From Colletes latitarsis (lineage: Eukaryota > Arthropoda > Insecta > Hymenoptera > Colletidae): a DNA stretch of 64,000 nt. Below the pieces are notes generated by a model. That model was not told the DNA's origin. It searched no databases and was given only the letters and a program-made list of their open reading frames with translations. The translations under genes were made by a program, and so were the position numbers. Below, one piece after another: positions 24,238-38,060 of the stretch. Every line of letters begins with the position of its first letter. Positions within the stretch are counted from its first letter, which is position 1. The stretch is taken from assembly GCF_051014445.1 (NCBI RefSeq), contig NW_027488367.1, positions 25,467,501 to 25,531,500 on the forward strand, in the 5' to 3' direction.

Positions 24238-27200
24238 TGTTAGGTTTGGGTTAGGTCTAGGATTTGCCCTCATCAGGCTCATACTTTCGCATATTTCACA
24301 TACTTCATGGCTAGATCCTGGGCTGTTTCTGGATTGTATCACTTAGTAATGTGGTACCACACTGAAACATTCAATGAAACTTGGTCTGGATAAATATTTT
24401 AGAGGATAACGCATGTTAGGTCTAGGTTAGGCCTGGGATTTTCACTCATCAGACTCATACTTTCGCGTTTTTCACATACTTGGTGAACAGATCCTGGGTT
24501 TTTTCAGGTTTGGATCACATAGTAATGTGGTACCACACTGAAACAGTCGATTAAACCAGGTTTCGATCAATATTTTTGAGGATAACGCAAGTTAGGTCTA
24601 GGTTAGGCCAGGGATTTTCACTCATCGGACTCATACTTTCGCATTCTTCACATACTTGTTGAACGGATCCTGGTTTTTTTCTGGTTTGGATCACGTAGTA
24701 ATGTGGGACCACACTGAAACTGTCAATTAAACCTGGTTTCGATCAATATTTTAGAGAATAATTCATGTTAGGTCTAGGTTAGGTCTGGGATTTGCTCTCA
24801 TCAGGCTCATTCTTTCGCATATTTCTCATACTTGATGGCTAGATCCTGGGCTTTTTCTGGATCGCATCACGTAGTATTGAAGTACAACACTGAGACAGTC
24901 AATTAAACCTGGTTTCCATCAATATCTTAGAGGACAACGCAAGTTAGGTCTGGGATATGTCTGGGATTTGCCCTCATCAGGCTCATACTTTTGCGTTTTT
25001 CACATACTTGTTGAACAGATCCTGGGTTTTTTCTGGTTTGGATCACGTAGTAGTGTGGTACCACGCTGAAACAGTCCACTAAACCTGGTTTGGATCAATA
25101 TTTTAGAGGATAACGCATGTTAGGTCAAGGTTAGGCCTGGGATTTTCACTCATCAGACTCATACTTTCGCATTCTTCACATACTTGTTGAACGGATCCTG
25201 GGTTATTTCTGGTTTGGATCACGTAGTAATGTGGGACCACACTGAAACAGTCAATTAAACCTGGTTTCGATCAATATCTTAGAGAATAATTCATGTTAGG
25301 TCTATGTTAGGTCTGGGATTTGCTCTCATCAGGCTCATTCTTTCGCATATTTCTCATACATGTTGAACAGATCCTGGGTTTTTTCTGGTTTGGATCACGT
25401 AATAATGTGGGACCACACTGAAACAATCAATTAAACCTGGTCTTGATAAATCTTTTAGAGGATAACGCATGTTAGGTCTGGGTTAGGTCTAGGATTTGCC
25501 CTCATCAGGCTCATACTTTCGCATATTTCTCATACTTCAAGGCTAGATCCTGGGCTGTTTCTGGTTTGGATCACGTAGTAATGTGGGACCACACTGAAAC
25601 AGTCAATTAAACCTGGTTTCGATCAATATTTTAGAGGATAACGCAAGTTAGGTCTGGGATAGGACTAGGATTTGCCCTCATCAGGCTCTTACTTTCGCAT
25701 ATTTCTCATACTTGATGGCTAGATCCTGGGCTTTTTCTGGATTGCATCACGTAGTAATGTAGTACCACACTGAAACATTCAATTAAACCTGGTCTTGATA
25801 AATATTTTAGAGGATAACGCATGTTAGGATTGGGTTAGGTCTAGGATTTGCCCTCATCAGGCTCATACTTTCGCATATTTCTCATACTTCATGGCTAGAT
25901 CCTGGGTTTTTTCTGGTTTGGATCACGTAGTAATGTGGGACCACACTGAAACAGTCAAATAAACCTGGTTTCGATCAATATTTTAGAGAATAATTCATGT
26001 TAGGTCTAGGTTAGGTCTGGGATTTACTCTCATCAGGCTCATTCTTTCGCATATTACTCATACTTGATGGCTAGATCCTGGGCTTTTTCTGGATTGGATC
26101 ACGTAGTAATGTGGTACCACACTGAAACATTCAATTAAACCTGGTCTTGATAAATATTTTAGAGGATAACGCATGTTAGGTCTGGGTTATGTCTAGGATT
26201 TGCCCTCATCAGACTCATACTTTCGCAGTCTTCACATACTTGTTGAACAGATCCTGGGTTATTTTCTGGTTTGGTTCACGTAGTAATGTGGTACCACACT
26301 GAAACATTCAATTAAACCTGGTCTTGATAAATATTTTAGAGGATAACGCATGTTAGGTTTGGGTTAGGTCTAGGATTTGCCCTCATCAGACTCATAGATT
26401 CGCATTCTTCACATGCGTCTTGAACGGATCCTGGGTTTTTTCTGGTTTGGATCACGTAGTAATGTGGGACCACACTGAAACAGTCAATTAAACCTGGTTT
26501 CGATAAATATTTTAGAGAATAATTCATGTTAGGTCTAGGTTAGTTCTGGGATTTGCTCTTATCAGGCTCATCCGTTCGCATATTTCTCATACTTGATGGC
26601 TAGATTCTGGGCTTTTTCTGGATTGCATAACGTAGTAATGAAGTACAACACTGAAACAGTCAATTAAACCTGCTTTCCATCAATATTTTAGAGGACAACG
26701 CATATTAGGTCTAGGTTAGGCCTGGGATTTGCCCTCATCAGGGTCATACTTTCGCAGTTTTAACATACATGTTGGCCTGATCGAGGGTTTTTCCTGCTTT
26801 GGATCACGCAGTAAAGTGGTGCCACACTGAAACAGTACATTAAACCTGGTTTCCATCAATATTTTAGAGGACAACGCATGTTAGGTCTAGTTTAGGCCTG
26901 GGATTTGCCCTCATCAGGATCATACTGTCGCAGTTTTAACATACTTGTTGAACGGATCCTGGGTTTTTTCTGGTTTGGTTCACGTAGTAATGTGGTACCA
27001 CACTGAAACATTCAATTAAACCTGGTCTTGATAAATATTTTAGAGGATAACGCATGTTAGGTCTGGGTTATGTCTAGGATTTGCCCTCATCAGACTCATA
27101 CTTTCGCATTCTTCACATACTTGCTGAACGGATCCTGGGTTTTTTCTGGTTTGGATCACGTAGTAATGTGGGACCACACTGAAACAGTCAATTAAACCTG

Positions 27201-28690
27201 GTTTCGATCACTATTTTAGAGAACAATTCATGTTAGGTCTAGGTTAGCCCTGGGGTTTTCACTCATCAGACTCATACTTTCGCATTCTTCACATACTTGA
27301 TGAACTGATCCTTGTTTTTTTCTGCTTTGTTTCACGTAGTAATGTGGTACCACACTGAAACATTCAATTAAACCTGGTCTTGATAAATATTTTAGAGGAT
27401 AACGCATGTTAGGTTTGGGTTAGGTCTAGGATTTGCCCTCATCAGGCTCATACTTTCGCATATTTCTCATACTTCATGGCTAGATCCTGGGCTGTTTCTG
27501 GATTGTATCAGGTAGTAATGTGGTACCACGCTGAAACAGTCAGTTAAACCTGGTTTCGATCAATATTTTAGAGGATAACGCAAGTTAGGTCTGGGATAGG
27601 TCTGGGATTCGCCCTAATCAGGCTCATACTTTCGCGTTTTTCAAATACTCGTTGAACTGATCCTGGGTTTTTCCTGGTTTGGAACACGTAGTAATGTGGT
27701 ACCACACTGAAACATTCAATTAAACCTGGTCTTGATAAATATTTTAGAGAATAACGCATGTTAGGACTGGGTTAGGTCTAGGATTTGCCCTCATCGGACT
27801 CATACTTTCGCATATTTCTCATACTTCATGGCTAGATCCTGGGCTATTTCTGGATTGGATCACGTAGTAAAGTGGTACCACACTGAAACATTCAATGAAA
27901 CCTGGTCTGGAGAAATATTTTAGAGGATAACGCATGTTAGGTCAAGGTTAGGTCTAAGATTTGCCCCCATCAGGCTCACAGTTTCGCGTTTTTCACATAC
28001 TTGTTGAACAGATCCAAGGTTTTTTCTGGTTTGGATCACGTAGTAATGTGGTACCACACTGAAACATTAAATTAAACCTGGTCTTCATAAATATTTTAGA
28101 GGATAACGCATGTTAGGTCTGGGTTAGGTTTGTGATTTGCCCTCGTCTGGGTCATACTTTCGCAGTTTTAACATGCATGTTGACCTGATCGAGGGTTTTT
28201 TCAGGTTTGGATCACGTAGTAATGTGGGACCACTGTGAAACAGTCAATTAAATCTGGTTTTGATCAATATTTTAGAGAATAATTCATGTTAGGTCTAGGT
28301 TAGGCCTGGGATTTTCACTCATCAGACTCATACTTTCGCATTCTTCACATACTTGTTGAACGGATCTTGGGTTTTTTCTGGTTTGGATCACGTAGTAATG
28401 TGGTACCCCACTGAAACATTCAATTAAACCTGGTCTTGATAAATATTTTAGAGGATAACGCATGGTAGGTCTGGGTTAGGTCTAGGATTTGCACTCATCA
28501 GGCTCATACATTCGCATATTGCTCATACTTCATGGCTAGATCCTGGGCTGTTTCTGGATTGTATCACGTAGTAATGTGGTACCACGCTGAAACAGTTAAT
28601 TAAACCTGATTTCGATCAATATTTTAGAGGATAACGCAAGTTAGGTCTAGGTTAGGTCTGGGATTTGCTGTCATCAGGCTCATTCTTTCG
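24238..28690 (+). repeat. Block F: diverged monomers, little higher-order structure
   Basis: About 25 monomers that remain in phase but have few close long copies in the window. They carry private variants such as CATACTTGGTGAACAG (24,476), CACATGCGTCTTGAACGG (26,409) and CATTCAAGTAAACC-type changes nearby. The end, about 27,760-28,000, is related to 41,160-41,380 and 58,400-58,620 through CTGGTCTGGA, AGGTCAAGGTTAGG and GTCTAAGATTTGCC. Positions 28,521-28,690 match the window start. No gene. Confidence 0.8.
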
Positions 28691-31600
28691 CATATTTCTC
28701 ATACTTGTTGAACAGATCCTGGGTTTTTTCTGGTTTGGATCCCGTAGTAGTGTGGTACCACACTGAAACAGTCCATTAAACCTGGTTTCGCTCAATATTT
28801 TAGAGGATAACGCATGTTAGGCCTAGGTCAGGCCTGGTTTTTTCACTCATCAGACTCATACTTTCGCATTCTTCACATACTTGTTGAACAGATCCTGAGT
28901 TTTTTCTGGTTTGGATCACGTAGTAATGTGGGTCCACACTGAAACAATCAATTAAACCTGGTCTTGATAAATATTTTAGAGGATAACGCATGTTAGGTCT
29001 GGGATAGGTCTGGGATATGCCCTCACCAGAGTCATACTTTCGCACACTTCACATATTCGTTGAACAGATCCTGGGTTATTTTCTGGTTTGGATCACATAG
29101 TAATGTGGTACCACACTGAAACAGACGATTAAACCAGGTTTCGATCAATATTTTTGAGGATAACGCATGTTAGGTCTAGGTTAGGCCTGGGATTTTCACT
29201 CATCAGACTCATACTTTCGCATTCTTCACATACTTGTTGAACGGATCCTGGGTTTTTTCTGGTTTGGATCACGTAGTAATGTGGGTCCAGACTGAAACAA
29301 TCAATTAAACCTGGTCTTGATAAATATTTTAGAGGATAACGCATGTTAGGTCTGGGATAGATCTGGGATTTGCCCTCATCAGACTCATACTTTCGCACAC
29401 TTCACATACTCGTTGAACAGATCCTGGGTTATTTTCTGGTTTGGATCACATACTAATGTGGTACCACACTGAAACAGTCGATTAAACCAGGTTTCGATCA
29501 ATATTTTAGAGGATAGCGCAAGTTAGGTCTGGGATAGGTCCGGGATTTGCCCTCATCAGGCTCATACTTTCGCGTTTTTCACATACTTGTTGAACAGATC
29601 CTGGGTTTTTTCTGGTTTGGGTCACGTAGTAGTGTGATACTACACTGAAACATTCAATTAAACCTGGTCTTGATAAACATTTTAGAGGATAACGCATGTT
29701 AGGTCTGGGTTAGGTCTAGGATTTGCCCTCATCAGGCTCATTCTTTCGCATATTTCTCATACTTGATGGCTAGATCCTGGGCTTTTTCTGGATTGCATCA
29801 CGTAGTAATGAAGTACAACACTGAAACAGTCAATTAAACCTGGTTTCGATCAATATTTTAGAGAATAATTCATGTTAGGTCTAGGTTAGGTCTGGGATTT
29901 GCTCTCATCAGGCACATTCTTTCGCATATTTCTCATACTTGATGGCTAGATCCTGGGCTGTTTCTGGATTGTATGACGTAGTAATGTGGTACCACACTGA
30001 AACAGTCAATTAAACCTGGTTTCGATCAATATTTTAGAGGACAACGCAAGTTAGGTCTGGCATAGGTCTGGGATTCGCCCTCATCAGGCTCATACTTTCG
30101 CGTTTTTCACATACTTGTTGAACAGATCCTGGGTTTTTTCTGGCTTGTATCACGTAGTAGTGTGGTACCACACTGAAACAGTCCATTAAACCTGGTTTGG
30201 ATCAATATTTTAGAGGATAACGCATGTTAGGTCTAGGTTAGCCCTGGGATTTTCACTCATCAGACTCATACTTTCGCATTCTTCTCATACTTGCTGAACT
30301 GATCCTGGGTTTTTTCTGGTTTGGATCACGTAGTAATGAAGTACAACACTGAAACAGTCAATTAAACCTGGTTTCCATCAATATTTTAGAGGACAACGCA
30401 AGTTAGGTCTGGGATAGGTCTGGGATTTGCCCTCATCAGGCTCATACTGTCGCGTTTTTCACATACTTGTTGAACAGATCCTGGGTTTTTTCTGGTTTGG
30501 ATCCCGTAGTAGTGTGGTACCACACTGAAACAGTCCATTAAACCTGGTTTCGCTCAATATTTTAGAGGATAACGCATGTTAGGCCTAGGTCAGGCCTGGT
30601 TTTTTCACTCATCAGACTCATACTTTCGCATTCTTCACATACTTGTTGAACGAATCCTGAGTTTTTTCTGGTTTGGATCACGTAGTAATGTGGGTCCACA
30701 CTGAAACAATCAATTAAACCTGGTCTTGATAAATATTTTAGAGGATAACGCATGTTAGGTCTGGGATAGGTCTGGGATTTGCCCTCATCAGACTCATACT
30801 TTCGCACACTTCACATACTCGTTGAACAGATCCTGGGTTATTTTCTGGTTTGGATCACATAGTAATGTGGTACCACACTGAAACAGTCGATTAAACCAGG
30901 TTTCGATCAATATTTTTGAGGATAACGCATGTTAGGTCTAGGTTAGGCCAGGGATTTTCACTCATCAGACTCATACTTTCGCATTCTTCACATACTTGTT
31001 GAACGGATCCTGGGTTTTTTCTGGTTTGGATCACGTAGTAATGTGGGTCCAGACTGAAACAATCAATTAAACCAGGTTTCGATCAATATTTTTGAGGATA
31101 ACGCATGTTAGGTCTAGGTTAGGCCAGGGATTTTCACTCATCAGACTCATACTTTCGCATTCTTCACATACTTGTTGAACAGATCCTGGGTTATTTTCTG
31201 GTTTGGTTCACATAGTAATGTGGTACCACACTGAAACAGTCGATTAAACCAGGTTTCGATCAATATTTTTGAGGACAACGCATGTTAGGTCTAGGTTAGG
31301 CCTGGGATTTTCACTCATCAGACTCATAGTTTCCATTCCTCACATACCTACTGAACGGATCCTGGGTTTTTTCGGGTTTGGTTCACGTAGTTATGTGGGT
31401 CCACACTGAAACAATCAATTAAACCTGGTCTTGATAAATATTTTAGAGGATAACGCATGTTAGGTCTGGGATAGGTCTGGGATTTGCCCTCATCAGACTC
31501 ATACTTTCGCGTTTTTCACATACTTGTTGAACAGATCCTGGGTTTTTTCTGGTTTGGGTCACGTAGTAGTGTGATACTACACTGAAACATTCAATTAAAC

Positions 31601-31700
31601 CTGGTCTTGATAAACATTTTAGAGGATAACGCATGTTAGGTCTGGGTTAGGTCTAGGATTTGCCCTCATCAGGCTCATTCTTTCGCATATTTCTCATACT
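28691..31700 (+). repeat. Block B': second occurrence of B-type monomers
   Basis: Begins with a switch from a subfamily 1 monomer into the GATCCCGTAGTAGTGTGG monomer seen near 3,210 and 5,850. Positions 28,800-29,400 match 1,160-1,760, then the sequence jumps four monomers to B sequence like 2,460-2,800. It is interleaved with C-type pieces: about 30,040-30,800 matches about 9,960-10,720. A one-base deletion (AGTTTCCATTCC near 31,328, normally AGTTTCGCATTCC) is private to this block. No gene. Confidence 0.82.
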
Positions 31701-34700
31701 TGATGGCTATATCCTGGGCTTTTTCTGGATTGCATCACGTAGTAATGAAGTACAACACTGAAACAGTCAATTAAACCTGGTTTCCATCAATATCTTAGAG
31801 GACAACGCAAGTTAGGTCTGGCATAGGTCTGGGATTCGCCCTCATCAGGCTCATACTTTCGCGTTTTTCACATATTTGTTGAACAGATCCTGGGTTTTTT
31901 CTGGTTTGTATCACGTAGTAATGAAGTACAATACTGAAACAGTCAATTAAACCTGGTTTCCACCAATATCTTAGAGGACAACGCAAGTTAGGTCTGGCAT
32001 AGGTCTGGGATTCGCCCTCATCAGGCTCATACTTTCGCGTTTTTCACATACTTGTTGAACAGATCCTGGGTTTTTTCTGGCTTGTATCACGTAGTAGTGT
32101 GGTACCACACTGAAACAGTCCATTAAACCTGGTTTGGATCAATATTTTAGAGGATAACGCATGTTAGGTCTAGGTTAGCCCTGGGATTTTCACTCATCAG
32201 ACTCATACTTTCGCATTCTTCTCATACTTGCTGAACTGATCCTGGGTTTTTTCTGGTTTGGATCACGTAGTAATGTGGTACCACACTGAAACAGTCGATT
32301 AAACCTGGTTTCGATCAATATCTTAGAGGATAACGCAAGTTAAGTCTGGGATTGGTCTGGGATTTGACCTCATCAGACTCATACTATCGCACACTTCACA
32401 TACTCGTTGAACAGATCCTGGGTTATTTTCTGGTTTGGATCACATGGTAATGTGGTACCACACTGAAACAATCGATTAAACCAGGTTCCGATCAATATTT
32501 TTGAAGATAACGCATGTTAGGTCTAGGTTAGGCCTGGGATTTTCACTCATCAGACTCATACTTTCGCATTCTTCACATACTTTTTGAACGGATCCTGGGT
32601 TTTTTCTGGTTTGGATCACGAAGTAATGAGGGTCCACACTGAAACAGTCAATTAAACCTGGTTTCGATCAATATTTTAGAGAAGAATTCATGTTAGGTCT
32701 AGGTTAGGTCTGGGATTTGCTCTCATCAGGCTCGTTCTTTCGCATATTTCTCATACTTGATGGCTAGAGCCTGGGCTTTTTCTGGATAGCATCACGTAGT
32801 AATGAAGTACAACACTGAAACAGTCAATTAAACCTGGTTTCCATCAATATCTTAGAGGACAACGCAAGTTAGGTCTGGGATTGGTCTGGGATTTGCACTC
32901 ATCAGGGTCATACTTTCGCAGTTTTAACATACATGTTGACCTGATCGAGGGTTTTTTCTGCTTTGGATCACGTAGTAAAGTGGTACCACACTGAAACATT
33001 CAATTAAACCTGGTCTTGATAAATATTTTAGAGGATAACGCATGTTAGGTCTAGGTTAGGTCTGGGATTTGCTCTCATCAGGGTCATTCTTTCGCATATT
33101 TCTCATACTTGATGGCTATATCCTGGGCTTTTTCTGGACTGCATCACGTAGTAATGAAGTACAACACTGAAATAGTCAATTAAACCTGGTTTCCATCAAT
33201 ATCTTAGAGGACAACGCAAGTTAGGTCTGGCATAGGACTGGGATTCGCCCTCATCAGGCTCATACTTTCGCGTTTTTCACATATTTGTTTGACAGATCCT
33301 GGGTTTTTTCTGGTTTGGATCAGGTAGTAATGTGGTACCACACTAAAACAGTCAATTAAACCTGGTTTCGATCAATATTTTGGAGGATAACGCAAGTTAG
33401 GTCTGGGATAGGTCTGGGATTTGCTCTCATCAGGCTCATTCTTTCGCATATTTCTCATACTTGTTGGCTAGATCCTGAGCTTTTTCTGGATTGCATCACG
33501 TAGTAATGAAGTACAACACTGAAACAGTCAATTAAACCTGGTTTCCATCAATATTTTAGAGGACAACGCAAGTTAGGTCTGGGATAGGTCTGGGATTTGC
33601 CCTCATCAGGCTCATACTGTCGCGTTTTTCACATACTTGTTGAACAGATCCTGGGTTTTTTCTGGTTTGGGTCACGTAGTAGTGTGATACTACACTGAAA
33701 CATTCAATTAAACCTCGTCTTGATAAACATTTTAGAGGATAACGCATGTTAGGTCTGGGTTAGGTCTAGGATTTGCCCTCATCAGGCTCATTCTTTCGCA
33801 TATTTCTCATACTTGATGGCTAGATCCTGGGCTTTTTCTGGATTGCATCACGTAGTAATGAAGTACAACACTGAAACAGTCAATTAAACCTGGTTTCGAT
33901 CAATATTTTAGAGAATAATTCATGTTAGGTCTAGGTTAGGTCTGGGATTTGCTCTCATCAGGCACATTCTTTCGCATATTTCTCATACTTGATGGCTAGA
34001 TCCTGGGCTGTTTCTGGATTGTATGACGTAGTAATGTGGTACCACACTGAAACAGTCAATTAAACCTGGTTTCGATCAATATTTTAGAGGATAACGCAAG
34101 TTAGGTCTAGGTTAGGCCTGGGATTTGCCCTCATCAGGGTCATACTTTCGCAGTTTTAACATACATGTTGACCTGATCGAGGGTTTTTTCTGCTCTGGAT
34201 CACGTAGTAAAGTGGTACCACACTGAAACATTCAATTAAACCTGGTCTTGATAAATATTCTAGAGGATAACGCATGTTAGGTCTAGGTTAGGTCTGGGAT
34301 TTGCTCTCATCAGGCTCATTCTTTCGCATATTTCTCATACTTGATGGCTATATCCTGGGCTTTTTCTGGATTGCATCACGTAGTAATGAAGTACAACACT
34401 GAAACAGTCAATTAAACCTGGTTTCCATCAATATCTTAGAGGACAACGCAAGTTAGGTCTGACATAGGTCTGGGATTCGCCCTCATCAGGCTCATACTTT
34501 CGCGTTTTTCACATATTTGTTGAACAGATCCTGGGTTTTTTCTGGTTTGTATCACGTAGTAATGAAGTACAATACTGAAACAGTCAATTAAACCTGGTTT
34601 GGATCAATATTTTAGAGGATAACGCATGTTAGGTCTAGGTTAGCCCTGCGATTTTCACTCATCAGACTCATACTTTCGCATTCTTCTCATACTTGCTGAA

Positions 34701-36740
34701 CTGATCCTGGGTTTTTTCTGGTTTGGATCACGTAGTAATGTGGTACCACACTGAAACAGTCGATTAAACATGGTTTCGATCAATATCTTAGAGGATAACG
34801 CAAGTTAAGTCTGGGATTGGTCTGGGATTTGACCTCATCAGACTCATACTTTCGCACACTTCACATACTCGTTGAACAGATCCTGGGTTATTTTCTGGTT
34901 TGGATCACATGGTAATGTGGTACCACACTGAAACAGTCGATTAAACCAGGTTCCGATCAATATTTTTGAAGATAACGCATGTTAGGTCTAGGTTAGGCCT
35001 GGGATTTTCACTCATCAGACTCATACTTTCGCATTCTTCACATACTTGTTGAACGGATCCTGGGTTTTTTCTGGTTTGGATCACGAAGTAATGAGGGTCC
35101 ACACTGAAACAGTCAATTAAACCTGGTTTCGATCAATATTTTAGAGAAGAATTCTTGTTAGGTCTAGGTTAGGTCTGGGATTTGCTCTCATCAGGCTCGT
35201 TCTTTCGCATATTTCTCATACTTGATGGCTAGATCCTGGGCCTTTTCTGGATTGCATCACGTAGTAATGAAGTACAACACTGAAACAGTCAATTAAACCT
35301 GGTTTCCATCAATATCTTAGAGGACAACGCAAGTTAGGTCTGGGATTGGTCTGGGATTTGCCCTCATCAGGCTCATACTTTCGCGTTTTTCACATACTTG
35401 TTGAACAGATCCTGGGTTTTTTCTGGTTTGGATCACGTAGTAGTGTGGTACCACACTGAAACAGTCCATTAAACCTGGTTTGGATCAATATTTTAGAGGA
35501 TAACGCATGTTAGGTCTAGGTTAGGTCTGGAATTTTCGCTCATGAGACTCATACTTTCGCATTCTTCACATACTTGTTGAACGGATCCTGGGTTTTTTCT
35601 GGTTTGGATCACGTAGTAATGTGGTACCACACTGAAACATTCAATTAAACCTGGTCTTGATAAATATTTTAGAGGATAACGCATGTTAGGTCTGGGTTAC
35701 GTCTAGGATTTGCCCTCATCAGGCTCATACTTTCGCATATTTCTCATACTTCATGGCTAGATCCTGGGCTGTTTCTGCATTGTATCACGTAGTAATGTGG
35801 TACCACGCTGAAACTGTCAATTAAACCTGGTTTCGATCAATATTTTAGAGGATAACGCAAGTTAGGTCTGGGATAGGTCTAGGATTTGCCCTCATCAGGC
35901 TCTTACTATCGCATATTTCTCATACTTCATGGCTAGATCCTGGGCTATTTCTGGATTGGATCACGTAGTAAAGTGGTACCACACTGAAACATTCAATGAA
36001 ACCCGTTCTGGATAAATATTTTAGAGGATAACGCATCTTAGGTCTGGGTTAGGTCTAAGATTTGCCCTCATCAGGCTCATACTTTCGCACACTTCACATA
36101 CTCGTTGAACAGATCCTGGGTTATTTTCTGGTTTGGATCACGTAGTAATGTGGTACCACACTGAAACAGTCGATTAAACCAGGTTTCGATCAATATGTTT
36201 GAGGATAACGCATGTTAGGTCTAGGGTAGGCCTAGGATTTTCACTCATCAGCCTCATACTTTCGCATTCTTCACATACTTGTTGAACGGATCCTGGGTTT
36301 TTTCTGGTTTGGATCACGTAGTAGTGTGGTACCACACTGAAACAGTCCATTAAACCTGGTTTGGATCAATATTTTAGAGGATAACGCATGTGAGGTCTAG
36401 GTTAGGTCTGGGATTTTCACTCTTCAGACTCATACTTTCGAATTCTTCACATACTTGTTGAACGGATCCTGGGTTTTTTCTGGTTTGGATCACGTAGTAA
36501 TGTGGTACCACACTGAAACAGTCGATTAAACCTGGTTTTGATCAATATTTTAGAGGATAACGCATAGTTAGGTTTGGGATAGGTCTGGGATTTGACCTCA
36601 TCAGACTCATACTTTCGCACACTTCACATACTCGTTGAACAGATCCTGGGTTACTTTCTGGTTTGGATCACATAGTAATGTGGTACCACACTGAAACAGT
36701 CGATTAAACCAGGTTTCGATCAATATTATTGAGGATAACG
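31701..36740 (+). repeat. Block C': older copy of the 4.75-kb unit
   Basis: Same order of monomers as the three later 27-monomer units, but with two length differences. Near 33,610-33,680 it lacks two monomers (352 bp) present near 8,420-8,840 and 43,310-43,730. Near 36,250-36,440 it has one monomer that units 2 and 3 lack. Positions 31,795-32,870 match 60,502-61,560 with offset 28,707, and about 33,560-35,230 match about 62,090-63,760 with offset 28,532. It keeps the six-T tract near 35,066 that the three later units have shortened. No gene. Confidence 0.84.
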
Positions 36741-37620
36741 CATGTTAGGTCTAGGTTAGGCCTGGGATTTTCACTCATCAGACTCATAGTTTCGCATTCT
36801 TCACATACTTGTAGAACGGATCCTGGGTTTTTTCTGGTTTGGATCACGTAGTAATGTGGGGCCACACTGAAACAGTCAATTAAACCTGGTCTTGACAAAT
36901 ATTTTAGAGGATAACGCATGTTAGGTTTGGGTTAGGTCTAGGATTTGCCCTCAGCAGGCTCATACTTTCGAATTCTTCACATACTTGTTGAACGGATCCT
37001 GGGTTTTTTCTGGTTTGGATCACGTAGTAATGTGGTACCACACTGAAACAGTCCATTAAACCTGGTTTGGATGAATATTTTAGAAGATAACGCATGTAAG
37101 GTCTAGGTTAGCCCTGGGATTTTCACTCATCAGACTCATACTTTCGCATTCTTCTCATACTTGTTGAACTGATCCTGGGTTTCTTCTGGTTTGGATCACG
37201 TAGTAATGTGTCACCACACTGAAACAGTCCATCAAACCTGGTTTCGCTCAATATTTTAGAGAATAATTCATGTTAGGTCTAGGTTAGGTCTGGGATTTGC
37301 TCTCATCAGGCTCGTTCTTTCGCATATCTCTCATACTTCATGGCTAGATCCTGTGCTCTTTCTGGATTGTATCACGTAGTAATGTGGTACCACGCTGAAA
37401 CAGTCAATTAAACCTGGTTTCGATCAATATTTTAGAGGATAACGCAAGTTAGGTCTGGCATAGGTCTGGGATTCACCCTCATCAGGCTCATACTTTCGTG
37501 TTTTTCATATACTTGTTGAACAGATCCTGGGTTTTTTCTGGTTTGGATCCCGTAGTAGTGTGGTACCACACTGAAACAGTCCATCAAACCTGGTTTCGCT
37601 CAATATTTTAGAGGATAACG
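36741..37620 (+). repeat. Five-monomer unit (880 bp), source copy
   Basis: Contains CATACTTGTAGAACGG, GTGGGGCCACACTG and CCCTCAGCAGGCTC. Its first 300 bases are repeated at 37,621-37,920 with offset exactly 880 bp. It also contains the D lead-in markers CAGTCCATCAAACC and CGCATATCTCTCATACTTC at about 37,220-37,340, so it bridges C' and D'. Confidence 0.86.
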
Positions 37621-38060
37621 CATGTTAGGTCTAGGTTAGGCCTGGGATTTTCACTCATCAGACTCATAGTTTCGCATTCTTCACATACTTGTAGAACGGA
37701 TCCTGGGTTTTTTCTGGTTTGGATCACGTAGTAATGTGGGGCCACACTGAAACAGTCAATTAAACCTGGTCTTGACAAATATTTTAGAGGATAACGCATG
37801 TTAGGTTTGGGTTAGGTCTAGGATTTGCCCTCAGCAGGCTCATACTTTCGAATTCTTCACATACTTGTTGAACGGATCCTGGGTTTTTTCTGGTTTGGAT
37901 CACGTAGTAATGTGGTACCACGCTGAAACAGTCAATTAAACCTGGTTTCGATCAATATTTTAGAGGATAACGCAAGTTAGGTCTGGCATAGGTCTGGGAT
38001 TCACCCTCATCAGGCTCATACTTTCGTGTTTTTCATATACTTGTTGAACAGATCCTGGGT
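37621..38060 (+). repeat. Mosaic copy: 880-bp and 528-bp offset segments
   Basis: Positions 37,621-37,920 copy 36,741-37,040 (offset 880 bp). From 37,921 the sequence instead copies 37,393 onward (offset 528 bp, three monomers), carrying CACGCTGAAACAG and CTTTCGTGTTTTTCATATAC. The switch lies within the dyad region and keeps perfect monomer phase. Confidence 0.85.

Noticed and set aside
24238..28690. Possible transposon insertion in the diverged segment
   Set aside because: Monomer phase is kept throughout and every stretch read aligns to the monomer. There are no terminal repeats, target duplications or coding sequence.
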